Shown here piece by piece: positions 37,067 through 43,739 of a stretch of 64,000 nucleotides of DNA. The notes under the pieces were generated by a model that saw nothing but the letters and a program-made list of their open reading frames with translations, did no database searches and had not been told where the DNA came from. The stretch lies in assembly GCA_020438845.1 (NCBI GenBank), contig JAGQTV010000039.1:62001-126000 (forward strand), read 5' to 3'. Position 1 is the first letter of the stretch. The number at the start of each line of letters is the position of its first letter. The translations under genes and the position numbers were made by a program. Source of the DNA: Mycobacterium sp. GTDB taxonomy: Bacteria; Actinomycetota; Actinomycetes; Mycobacteriales; Mycobacteriaceae.

Positions 37067-37366
37067 ATGGCTAACTTGAACACGCGGTGGGCGGCCGCAG
37101 GTGCCTTGGCAGTGGCTGCGCTCGCAGGTCCGGTCGTGGCGGCGTTGAGCGTGCCGGCTGTGCCGGAGGTGTCGGCGACGGGCAATTGCCTGGCGTGGTT
37201 CGGTTCCCGCGACGATGGTCAATGCATCGGTTACTCCAATGGCTCCGGGACTACCATCGGAACCCCCAACTTCGGCATATGGGGCCCAGGCTACGGAAAT
37301 GGCCTGGGGGTCACCAGCGGTCCGCTGTTGCCGGGTCAGACCTTCACTCAGGGCATTAACCCCTAA
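37067..37366 (+). CDS. Small secreted protein
   Basis: A 99-residue protein with a signal peptide (AGALAVAALAGPVVA) and a mature part of about 65 residues containing two Cys (NCLAWFG, GQCIGY) that could form one disulfide, then Gly/Asn-rich sequence ending TQGINP. ATG 37067 follows GAAAGG. It converges with the 37363-37617 gene, overlapping by 4 bp. I do not recognise the family. Confidence 0.6.
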   Translation: MANLNTRWAAAGALAVAALAGPVVAALSVPAVPEVSATGNCLAWFGSRDDGQCIGYSNGSGTTIGTPNFGIWGPGYGNGLGVTSGPLLPGQTFTQGINP

Positions 37367-37617
37367 GTCTGGGGATTCCTGACCTCAGGCCGGAGCACCG
37401 TCGTACCAGCGTCTATTTCGATCTCCGTCAGTTCCGCCATCGCGGGGTCGGGGGAGACCCGCTCGGCAATCTTGCGACGACCGGCGTCGATCACCGACTT
37501 GGTGGCCGGGTTTGCGGTCACCGCCTTGTAGGTGCCGACGATCTGCTCATAGCGCTGTCGGCCGGCTTTGGTGCCCAGCACGTACCCAGCGGCCAGCACA
37601 GCCACATAACCGATCAC
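37363..37617 (-). CDS. Conserved small membrane-anchored protein (Rv2342-like)
   Basis: An 84-residue protein with one N-terminal hydrophobic segment (VIGYVAVLAAGYVLGTKAG) and a basic helix (RQRYEQIVGTYKAV; RRKIAERV). GTG 37617 is chosen since upstream sequence runs into hairpin repeats. Position next to dnaG and tRNA-Asn agrees with Rv2342. Function unknown. Confidence 0.7.
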   Translation of the reverse strand: MIGYVAVLAAGYVLGTKAGRQRYEQIVGTYKAVTANPATKSVIDAGRRKIAERVSPDPAMAELTEIEIDAGTTVLRPEVRNPQT

Positions 37618-37638
37618 GCGGTTCCCTCCACTCCGTCG

Positions 37639-37689
37639 GACCCCAAACGAACACCGGGGTCGCAAGACCCCAATCGAACACCGGGGTCG
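37639..37689. repeat. Tandem hairpin repeats upstream of tRNA-Asn
   Basis: A 24-bp unit beginning GACCCCAA and ending CACCGGGGTCG occurs at 37639-37662 and 37666-37689 with one mismatch (A/T in the loop). Each unit is itself a dyad, GACCCC...GGGGTC, with an 11-12-nt loop. They lie in the gap between the divergent Rv2342-like gene and the tRNA, so could be operators, RNA hairpins or terminators. Confidence 0.6.
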
Positions 37690-37783
37690 ATACCATCCTG
37701 CCTGACAACGGACCGGCCTTGGCATCGACGCCCTCCGGTAAGCTAGAGTCTCTCCCGGCCCGCTGCAGCTGTCGCGGGAGTGG

Positions 37784-37859
37784 TCCCCTGTAGCTCAACT
37801 GGCAGAGCTCCCGACTGTTAATCGGGCGGTTGATGGTTCGAGTCCATCCGGGGGAGCCA
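37784..37859 (+). tRNA. asnT: tRNA-Asn (GTT)
   Basis: A complete 76-nt cloverleaf: acceptor TCCCCTG pairs with CGGGGGA, D-arm GCTCAACTGGCAGAGC, anticodon arm CCCGA-CTGTTAA-TCGGG with anticodon GTT, T-arm GATGG-TTCGAGT-CCATC, discriminator G and encoded CCA. It is the integration site of the adjoining element, which restores its 3' end. Confidence 0.96.
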
Positions 37860-37860
37860 A
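37833..37860 (+). other. attL core of integrated element
   Basis: 28 bp, from ATGGTTCGAG to GGGAGCCAA, covering the T-arm, acceptor 3' strand and CCA of tRNA-Asn. It is identical to 49152-49179; identity stops at both sides. Confidence 0.93.
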
Positions 37861-37866
37861 GCTCCA

Positions 37867-37884
37867 ACCAGCGAAAACGCTGGT
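37867..37884. terminator. Hairpin between tRNA-Asn and integrase 3' end
   Basis: ACCAGCG-AAAA-CGCTGGT, a perfect 7-bp stem with a tetraloop, immediately after attL and 9 bp from the integrase stop. It could end both tRNA and integrase transcripts. Confidence 0.5.
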
Positions 37885-37892
37885 CAGAACAC

Positions 37893-39053
37893 CTATCCGG
37901 TCACCAGTTTCAGCGCTGGCGCCCACAATTTGCCCACACTTTGATCTAACTTGTCGGCAGCTGCAGTTAAGTCGTCGTCAAATAAGTCGGCGTAAACGTC
38001 CAGTGTCATGGCCGCCGACTTGTGCCCCAGCATCCGCTGAATCACCTTCACATTCGCCCCGGACTGAACCGCCAAACTCGCAGCCGTGTGACGAAGGTCA
38101 TGAGCGGTAATGCGCGGGAACACCGGCGTCTGAAGCTTCCGGTCCACCTCGGCCTTCTGCTCGGCTATCCGGGCCGCTTCCGCGATCCGCTGGCACCGCC
38201 TGACAGCCCCAGACAGCCACGAATCATGCGAGCCCGGTGGCTTTAGATGCCCGCCGGTCTGCGACGGCCAAATCAGATCGCTATCGGCCTTCCCGGCGAC
38301 CGTGATCGCCAACTCGTCCACGACGTACTGGGCCAGCACAAGCGTCCGGTGATCGCCGCCCTTCGGTGTGCCGGTGGTGCCGCCCGTCGCGTTCTTGTGG
38401 ATCACCAGCCGCCGGTCCTGGACGTCGGCAACCCTCAAGCTGACCGCCTCGCCCCATCGAAGGCCGGCTGTACCCAACAGCAGGACCAGGGACCGGTAGC
38501 GGCCCGATTCCCGCGCCAGCGCGTGCAGCTGCTCGCCGGTCAAATACACGTTCGGCCGTTTGGTGATCTCGGGCAGGTTGTCGGTCTTCGTCGCCGGATT
38601 CGAACCGATCCGGCCGTCGTCCTTGGCGTCTTCCAGGATCGAGAACATCACCGCGTGCGCGGCCCGGACCACCTTCGCGCCGCGGCGCTGCGCCAACTCG
38701 GCAACCCACGCTTTGATGTCAGACGGCATGACCTCGCTGACGGGCCACCGAGCCCAGTGCGGTTTGAGATGGACCCGCCACGACACCTCAACCGACTTGT
38801 AGCTGTTGGGCTTCAGGTGCCCTTTCTGGCGCTCCAGCCACGCTTCGCCCAGCTCCCCGATCGCGGCCTTGCCGAGCGCGGGGGAGACGTACTCGCCGCG
38901 CAACTTGCGGCTCTCAACCTCGGTCGCGAAGGCCGAGGCGTCCCGCTTTGTCTTGAAACCACGCTTATCGGTTTGGCGGTGATCCGGCGTGCGATAGCGG
39001 ACACGGTAAAACGTTGCACCCGAGGCGGTTTGGTACTTACTGATCGTCGCCAT
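37893..39053 (-). CDS. int: Tyrosine integrase
   Basis: A 386-residue site-specific recombinase: N-terminal arm-binding AP2-like domain (ATFYRVRYRTPDHRQ...GFKTKRDASAFA), core-binding SAM-like domain (about 65-160), and catalytic domain with Arg in GLRWGEA, HDLRHTAAS, LGHKSAAMT and Tyr in DVYADLF. It points towards attL, the usual arrangement. ATG 39053 (MATISKYQ) lies inside the 3' end of the repressor gene; both are probably one transcript. Confidence 0.93.
   Translation of the reverse strand: MATISKYQTASGATFYRVRYRTPDHRQTDKRGFKTKRDASAFATEVESRKLRGEYVSPALGKAAIGELGEAWLERQKGHLKPNSYKSVEVSWRVHLKPHWARWPVSEVMPSDIKAWVAELAQRRGAKVVRAAHAVMFSILEDAKDDGRIGSNPATKTDNLPEITKRPNVYLTGEQLHALARESGRYRSLVLLLGTAGLRWGEAVSLRVADVQDRRLVIHKNATGGTTGTPKGGDHRTLVLAQYVVDELAITVAGKADSDLIWPSQTGGHLKPPGSHDSWLSGAVRRCQRIAEAARIAEQKAEVDRKLQTPVFPRITAHDLRHTAASLAVQSGANVKVIQRMLGHKSAAMTLDVYADLFDDDLTAAADKLDQSVGKLWAPALKLVTG
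37919..37938. repeat. Candidate integrase arm-type site, left
   Basis: GCGCCCACAATTTGCCCACA, identical to 49040-49059 near attR. Each copy holds GCCCACA twice, 11 bp apart. It lies 58 bp inside attL, within the 3' end of the integrase gene. Confidence 0.55.
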
Positions 39054-39555
39054 CGGGGAATCTGAATCCTTGCGCCCGCAGCTCGAGGTCCATTTCACGG
39101 TCGCGTCCGCGGTCGTAGTCGACCTGGACGAACTCGGGCCATGCGTATGCCCGGAACTTGGCCACCGTCCAATCCGGGGTGACCATCGGCGGTATCGGAT
39201 CCTGACCAGCCAGCCAGTACCACGCCGAGCGCGCGGTAACCAGAGACTCAGCGCCTGTCACTGACACCGGGCTGTCCGCGGCCTCGTGAGCTGGCATCAA
39301 CAGAGTCGCCGGCGAAACCCCCAGCGCGATAGCCAACGCGACAAGGTCATCGACATCGACACGCCGATTGCCCTCTTCGATTCTGCGCACGGCTAGCGGA
39401 GGAATGTCCCGGCCAATGTTGGCGAGTCTCGTCGACAAGTCGGTGTAGTTGAGTCCTATCGCCTTCCGCAGGCGAGAAACGTTGCGCGCAACGGCCGCCC
39501 CCGTGTCGCCTAGCTCGAGTTTCCTTCCGGCCACAATGCTGCATTTTGCCTCCAA
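39037..39555 (-). CDS. XRE-family helix-turn-helix repressor
   Basis: About 172 residues. A Cro/CI-type HTH is seen near residues 20-85 (VARNVSRLRKAIGLNYTDLSTRL ... IEEGNRRVDVDDLVALAIALG), followed by a C-terminal region without a LexA-type protease motif. It overlaps int by 17 bp and diverges from the excisionase-like gene, flanking a dyad operator. Start is TTG 39555, or GTG 39534 behind GGAGG at a long spacing. It is likely the element's maintenance repressor. Confidence 0.75.
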   Translation of the reverse strand: MEAKCSIVAGRKLELGDTGAAVARNVSRLRKAIGLNYTDLSTRLANIGRDIPPLAVRRIEEGNRRVDVDDLVALAIALGVSPATLLMPAHEAADSPVSVTGAESLVTARSAWYWLAGQDPIPPMVTPDWTVAKFRAYAWPEFVQVDYDRGRDREMDLELRAQGFRFPDGDDQ

Positions 39556-39613
39556 AAGATGAACTCAGGCAAGCAACTCTTGCGTGTCGCGATCGAGCGT
39601 GATATCTCTTGAA

Positions 39614-39642
39614 GTCGGACCTCTAAACAATAGAGGCCTGAC
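39614..39642. promoter_or_regulatory. Dyad operator in repressor-excisionase gap
   Basis: GTCGGACCTCTA-AACAA-TAGAGGCCTGAC: arms match at 10 of 12 positions, with a perfect inner CCTCTA/TAGAGG. It is the only strong dyad between the divergent repressor (start 39555) and excisionase-like gene (start 39669), so a repressor operator is inferred. Confidence 0.55.
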
Positions 39643-39668
39643 TGAATTGAATGGAGGTAATCCCAAGC

Positions 39669-39869
39669 ATGGAAGAGGAACTGCCGGCCATCTTCACCGC
39701 GAAGGTGCTAGCGAGCTTCCTGGATACGAGCGAAGCCAGCCTCGCCCAGGATCGCTATTTGCACCGTGGTGTGCCTTTCACGCGCGTAGGTCGGCGCGTT
39801 CGGTACCTCCGCGAGGACGTTCTGAAGTACCTCGCGGACAACAGGGTCGGCGGCCCGGATGCCGCCTAA
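39669..39869 (+). CDS. xis: Excisionase-like HTH protein
   Basis: A 66-residue protein with a MerR/Xis-type helix-turn-helix (FTAKVLASFLDTSEASLAQD ... FTRVGRRVRYLREDVLKYL). ATG 39669 has GGAGGT 10 nt upstream; the earlier ATG 39651 is in the ribosome site itself. First gene of the rightward operon, opposite the repressor: recombination directionality factor or early activator. Confidence 0.7.
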   Translation: MEEELPAIFTAKVLASFLDTSEASLAQDRYLHRGVPFTRVGRRVRYLREDVLKYLADNRVGGPDAA

Positions 39870-39886
39870 CCCCACAACGACAACGG

Positions 39887-39922
39887 CCCCCGTTGGCCTC
39901 GGTGCTCCAACACCGAGCGGGG
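39887..39922 (+). terminator. Hairpin after excisionase gene
   Basis: CTCGGTG-CTCCAA-CACCGAG (39898-39917 region) with an outer CCCCG/CGGGG extension across a 5-nt bulge, in the 100-bp gap before the next gene. It may attenuate early transcription. Confidence 0.4.
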
Positions 39923-39969
39923 ACCGCTGCACCCAACCACTCACCGAAGAACAGAAAGGCATCTCAATC

Positions 39970-40518
39970 ATGTCAGACACCACCGACACCAGCCAGCCCG
40001 CCGCCCCAGGCCCCGACGATGCTGGGTTTTGGCTTCCGGTCGATTCGAGCCTCGATCCCGCGGAAACCCACGGCACTGTCGTCAACCTCGACCAGCCCGA
40101 CCCGCTACCGGCCCTTGAGCGGTGGAAACAACTTGTCGAGGAATTCGAAGAAGTCCTGGCGCTATACCACAACGGCAACGCCGGGCATGTGATGCCCGGG
40201 CCGCGGCCGGTGTGGGCCGATGAAGGTGAAGACCAAGTGCTCAACTCGATGTCGGGGCACTGTTACCGGTCGGCCGTTGTACGGGTCCCTGCCTCCAACG
40301 GCCGAGGATTGAACGACGGCACCTACCTGGACCAGGCCAGCGTCGACGTCTCCATAGGGATATTCGGGGTAGGCAACACGTTCGTAAGTCTCACGGTGCG
40401 GAAACAGAACACCGCCGGTAAGTGGGTCGAGTGGGGCCACGTACTCACCGCCGCCGAGGCCGTCGAGGTTTCCAAGGTATTGCTGGCCGCCGTCGACCTG
40501 CTCGGCGGTGCCAAGTGA
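39970..40518 (+). CDS. Hypothetical element protein
   Basis: A 182-residue acidic protein with an Ala/Pro/Asp-rich N-terminus (1-25) and a mixed alpha/beta body. No motif recognised; the C-terminus AEAVEVSKVLLAAVDLLGG is helical. ATG 39970 follows GAAAGGCATCTCAATC. Its stop overlaps the DUF2742-like start (GTGA). Likely replication-region accessory, by position only. Confidence 0.65.
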   Translation: MSDTTDTSQPAAPGPDDAGFWLPVDSSLDPAETHGTVVNLDQPDPLPALERWKQLVEEFEEVLALYHNGNAGHVMPGPRPVWADEGEDQVLNSMSGHCYRSAVVRVPASNGRGLNDGTYLDQASVDVSIGIFGVGNTFVSLTVRKQNTAGKWVEWGHVLTAAEAVEVSKVLLAAVDLLGGAK

Positions 40519-40811
40519 CCGCAATCGAATCCCGCACCGTGGACTGGTGGTCAGTCCACCAATTCGTACTACCAACGCTGGAGGGGGTGAGGTCCTGGCC
40601 GATGGCCGGGACTCTCACTTGGCAACACCTTCCCGACGATCACCCCGCCAAGCTGGCCGCGCTCTACGACGCCGCGCAACACTGGGCGCTTCGCGTCGAC
40701 TCCTGCCAGGAAGCGATGGCCGACGCATCCAAAGCTATTGCAGCCTCTGCTGATTGGCCGGCCACCGCCCGTCCTCGCGGCTCCGCCTACATCCCCCGGA
40801 GGATCGCTTGA
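40515..40811 (+). CDS. DUF2742-like protein (phiRv2 Rv2656c relative)
   Basis: A 98-residue protein. The stretches VDWWSVHQFVLPTL, WPMAGTLTWQHL and AQHWALRVDSCQ resemble the DUF2742 proteins of the M. tuberculosis phiRv1/phiRv2 elements (recalled similarity). GTG 40515 overlaps the previous stop, and its own stop overlaps the RepA-like TTG start. Function unknown; the link to phiRv-type elements is the main information. Confidence 0.7.
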   Translation: MTAIESRTVDWWSVHQFVLPTLEGVRSWPMAGTLTWQHLPDDHPAKLAALYDAAQHWALRVDSCQEAMADASKAIAASADWPATARPRGSAYIPRRIA

Positions 40812-42385
40812 CTACTACAACGGCCGAAGACCGCGCCGCCGAGTACGAGCTCACGCACGGCGTCGCAGTGGCCGTCCCCGGACCCTGCCCTGCCTGCGGG
40901 CTCGATTCCATCTACTCCCGCGACCAAGGCCGATACCTTCACATCGACGGCAGCGACAACAAACGGTGCTGGGCGCACATCTCCAGCGGCGCGATCGACG
41001 ACGGACCTATCGAACCCGAGTCGGTATGGGACTTCCTCGACAACGTTCCGGGTAGCCGCCAGGTCGTCGTCACCCGAGGATCCGCCATCACCCCCCGCCG
41101 CATCACATGGTGGGAACAGGACGTGATCATCAAGAACGAGATCAACCTTCTCGCCGCCCGCGAATCTGCCGGCAAGTCAACGCTGGCCGCAGCCTGGTCC
41201 GCCCGCGAAACCGCTGCCGGAGGAACGGTGCTGTGGATCGGCACCGAGGAATCCCGCGAGCACGCCCAAGTCCCCAGACTGATCGCCGCCGGCGCTGACA
41301 TGGAACGCGTCGTGTTCGTCGATGTTGCCACCAGCGGGGCCGCGGCGATGCTGGGCGCGCTGCAGTTCCCGCTGGACCTGAAGAACGTCGAGAAGGTAAT
41401 CCGGCAACACGGCGTGACCATGATCGTCCTCGACCCGTGCAAGGGCTTGGTGCCACCGGATTTCAAGGGCAACGATGACGTTGCCGTCCGCCAGTACCTC
41501 GAACCCATCGGGGCGCTGTGCAACCGCACCGGCGCCACCCTGATCGGCTTGGCGCACTTCGGGAAACGAGACAGCCGAGATCCGGGCAAGCTTCTCCTGG
41601 GCTCGATCGCGTGGTCTCAGGTGGCCCGCTCGGTCATCTCCGTCGCCGAGATCCCCGACACCGGCAACCGGGTGCTGACAAACACCAAGACGAACTATTC
41701 GCCGGAGGCCCGCTCGATCGAGTTCCGCATCGTTTCGAAAACGATCGACACCGCCGAAGGTCCGTCCATCCTCGGCGCCGTCGAATGGATCGGCGAAACG
41801 CACCTCGACGCCCGAGACCTTCTGGGCGAATCCCACCGTACCGAGGAGATCGAGGAGTTCGACGAACACGACTACACCGACGACTTCAGAGGGTCGTGGC
41901 TGTACAGGTACCTCGAATCCGCGGCCAAAGCCAACGCTGACGTCCGCCCCAAGGATGCCGTCGCAGTTGGCGCCGACCGAGGCATCAGCCGCGCGTCGGT
42001 CTTCCGCCTGTTCGACAAGCTGGCAAACGCCGGTCTGGCTATGTCGGTAGATGGCATCGGATTCCCTCGGGTCACCCACTGGCGGATCGTCGGTGAGACC
42101 ACAGGGCCTGTCATGGAATCAGGTGAGACTACAGAGACTACAGGCGCTGACCTGCGAAAACAGGGTGAGACTACTGAGCCGCTGTGGGACCACAGTGAGA
42201 CTACAGAAAAAACCGCACCTGACCAGGAAAAACAGTCCGGGCAACCTCCTGTGGTCTCAGTAGTCTCACCCACTCCACATGACACCCCACCCGGCGGAGT
42301 CACCGCCGACACCCCCGGTCAAACCGACCGAGTCGCCGCCGCCCTCGCAAAGGCCACCCAGCAAACGAAAGGAACACCGCAGTGA
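40808..42385 (+). CDS. RepA/AAA_25-type replicative ATPase
   Basis: A 525-residue protein: N-terminal CPACG zinc-knuckle region (about 20-60), then a RecA-like ATPase with Walker A AARESAGKST, Walker B VTMIVLDPCKG, and GLAHFGKRDSRD as the sensor, matching RepA hexameric helicases. A winged-helix-like region (RGISRASVFRLFDKLANAG) follows, and a tail with repeated ETT. TTG 40808 overlaps the upstream stop and has GGAGG 6 nt before it. The tail-coding DNA contains iterons. Likely the element's replication initiator/helicase. Confidence 0.8.
   Translation: MTTTTAEDRAAEYELTHGVAVAVPGPCPACGLDSIYSRDQGRYLHIDGSDNKRCWAHISSGAIDDGPIEPESVWDFLDNVPGSRQVVVTRGSAITPRRITWWEQDVIIKNEINLLAARESAGKSTLAAAWSARETAAGGTVLWIGTEESREHAQVPRLIAAGADMERVVFVDVATSGAAAMLGALQFPLDLKNVEKVIRQHGVTMIVLDPCKGLVPPDFKGNDDVAVRQYLEPIGALCNRTGATLIGLAHFGKRDSRDPGKLLLGSIAWSQVARSVISVAEIPDTGNRVLTNTKTNYSPEARSIEFRIVSKTIDTAEGPSILGAVEWIGETHLDARDLLGESHRTEEIEEFDEHDYTDDFRGSWLYRYLESAAKANADVRPKDAVAVGADRGISRASVFRLFDKLANAGLAMSVDGIGFPRVTHWRIVGETTGPVMESGETTETTGADLRKQGETTEPLWDHSETTEKTAPDQEKQSGQPPVVSVVSPTPHDTPPGGVTADTPGQTDRVAAALAKATQQTKGTPQ
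42092..42270. repeat. Iteron-like repeats, candidate replication origin
   Basis: Consensus GGTGAGACYACWG occurs at 42092-42104, 42122-42134, 42164-42176 and 42194-42206 (first base A), with a partial GAGACTACAG at 42134-42143. Two inverted copies lie at 42249-42260 and 42258-42270. The array is in the 3' end of the RepA-like gene and encodes its ETT repeats. Four direct copies then an inverted pair is typical of initiator binding sites. Confidence 0.6.
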
Positions 42386-42723
42386 ACATCCCCTCCGAGG
42401 CTTACATCGTCGACGACAACGGCATCCCCATCGGCCACATCGACTTTGACAAGCTCACCCGCGACGCCACGCTCCTGATGTATGAGATGGCCGAAACCGC
42501 CGGAGACGACGCCGCCACCGACCGCGTAGCCATCCGCTGGACGAACCGGGCAGACATCACTCCGGACTACTTCGGCTACCTCGCCGCCACGGCACTGTCC
42601 CTCACTGTCCGCCACGTCCTCGCGCCCACGCTGGACGCCGTCGCAGCTGCCGGTGTGGATCTACGCCCCGGTCTCAGGGCCGCCGCAGACGACGCCCGCC
42701 GCGATCTCAACAAAGTCAACTAG
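42382..42723 (+). CDS. Hypothetical element protein
   Basis: A 113-residue acidic, Ala-rich protein, GTG start overlapping the RepA-like stop (GTGA). The N-terminus AYIVDDNGIPIGHIDFDKL looks beta-hairpin; the rest is helical. No motif recognised. Confidence 0.6.
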   Translation: MNIPSEAYIVDDNGIPIGHIDFDKLTRDATLLMYEMAETAGDDAATDRVAIRWTNRADITPDYFGYLAATALSLTVRHVLAPTLDAVAAAGVDLRPGLRAAADDARRDLNKVN

Positions 42724-42735
42724 AGGAGCCCCGGC

Positions 42736-43002
42736 ATGTCCGAGTCGTACCGCATCAACCCCACCAACGAAACCATCATCGTCAGGGCCGAGGAGATCCA
42801 CGCCACCTACGGCCAATCCAACGGCACCGAGTACGTGTCGCTCTACATCCGCGACCCACTCCTCGGCGAACTGTTCATCCCCTTCGGCCTACCCGCCGCC
42901 GCGGAAACCATCGCGAACATGGTCGGAATCCTCGGAAACATCGACACCCTCCGAACCCGCTGGACCCAGAACAACCCAAGCAGCGAGGAGGCAGGCGAAT
43001 GA
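42736..43002 (+). CDS. Hypothetical element protein
   Basis: An 88-residue protein starting MSESYRINP behind GAGGAG, with beta-rich YVSLYIRDPLLGELFIPFG in the middle. Its stop overlaps the zinc-ribbon ORF (ATGA). Unknown function. Confidence 0.6.
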   Translation: MSESYRINPTNETIIVRAEEIHATYGQSNGTEYVSLYIRDPLLGELFIPFGLPAAAETIANMVGILGNIDTLRTRWTQNNPSSEEAGE

Positions 43003-43139
43003 GCTGCACCCACCCGCCACTGACCACACAACCCGCGCCCGGACGCTGCGCCTGCGGTCAACAACTCTGGGCACCAACATCAGTCGCACGCGGCTACTGC
43101 GACCACTGCAGGATCCACCACCAGGAGGGCGACCAGTGA
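42999..43139 (+). CDS. 46-residue Cys-rich (zinc ribbon-like) protein
   Basis: ATG 42999 overlaps the previous stop; its stop overlaps the HNH gene. The sequence contains CTHPP, CACG and CDHC, six Cys and several His in 46 residues, suggesting one zinc site. Coupling on both sides supports translation. It may assist the HNH nuclease or bind DNA. Confidence 0.6.
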   Translation: MSCTHPPLTTQPAPGRCACGQQLWAPTSVARGYCDHCRIHHQEGDQ

Positions 43140-43513
43140 CCCTCAAGCCCTGCATCCAATGCGGCCAGCCCAGCGACCGCACCCGCTGCCCCGATCACCG
43201 ACCCAAGGACACCCGCAACCACCGAGCCCGCGGATACGACGCAGCCTGGGACCGCCTGTCCAAACGCGCCCGCCGGCTACAACCCTTCTGCTCGGACTGC
43301 GGAGCCACCAACGACCTCCAGTGCGACCACACACCACAAGCGTGGGAACGCAAGGCCGGCGGCCAAGCCATCCGCCTCCAGGACGTCGACGTCGTCTGCG
43401 GCCCATGCAACCGGCGCCGCGGAGCTGCCCGACCCGGCGCGACCAGGGGAGATACCCCGAACGACCCCCTCCAGTCCCCGAGCGGCAAGGCGCAGGGGGC
43501 GTTACACACGTGA
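43136..43513 (+). CDS. HNH endonuclease
   Basis: A 125-residue protein with N-terminal CIQC...CPDH and an HNH core: CSDCG, then QCDHTPQAWERKAGG and DVVCGPCNRRRG. HNH nucleases next to the terminase act in packaging-site cleavage in many HK97-type phages. GTG 43136 overlaps the upstream stop; the frame is open much further upstream, but that overlaps coupled genes. Confidence 0.82.
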   Translation: MTLKPCIQCGQPSDRTRCPDHRPKDTRNHRARGYDAAWDRLSKRARRLQPFCSDCGATNDLQCDHTPQAWERKAGGQAIRLQDVDVVCGPCNRRRGAARPGATRGDTPNDPLQSPSGKAQGALHT

Positions 43514-43518
43514 CGGTC

Positions 43519-43725
43519 CTACAAGAACATTGCCTTGCCGCGCTCCTGGACGTAGGAGATCTTTGTCCATCCGGAGGGCGACAGCGCGACAGCGCTGCGC
43601 TTGTCACCTTCGGGTGCGTCAAGGAAGGTCAGCACGCCGGTTTCCTTCGAGATTTTGAATTCTTGTCCGACGCTGGTGTCTCCGTTGATGACTGCGCCGT
43701 CTGTGCAGGTGATCGAGAATTTCAT
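43519..43725 (-). CDS. Small protein encoded against the late operon
   Basis: A 68-residue ORF on the minus strand, between HNH and terminase, starting MKFSITCTDGAVINGDTSVG. It is beta-rich with mostly G/C third positions, which argues it is real. Its start and the terminase start face each other across 14 bp that hold AAAGG for this gene and AGGAG for terminase. No function recognised. Confidence 0.55.
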   Translation of the reverse strand: MKFSITCTDGAVINGDTSVGQEFKISKETGVLTFLDAPEGDKRSAVALSPSGWTKISYVQERGKAMFL

Positions 43726-43739
43726 GCCAGGAGCCTTTC

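Noticed and set aside
42653-43135. Extension of the HNH frame far upstream
   Set aside because: It runs through three coupled genes in other frames and is Pro/Ser/Thr-rich; GTG 43136 overlaps the preceding stop.
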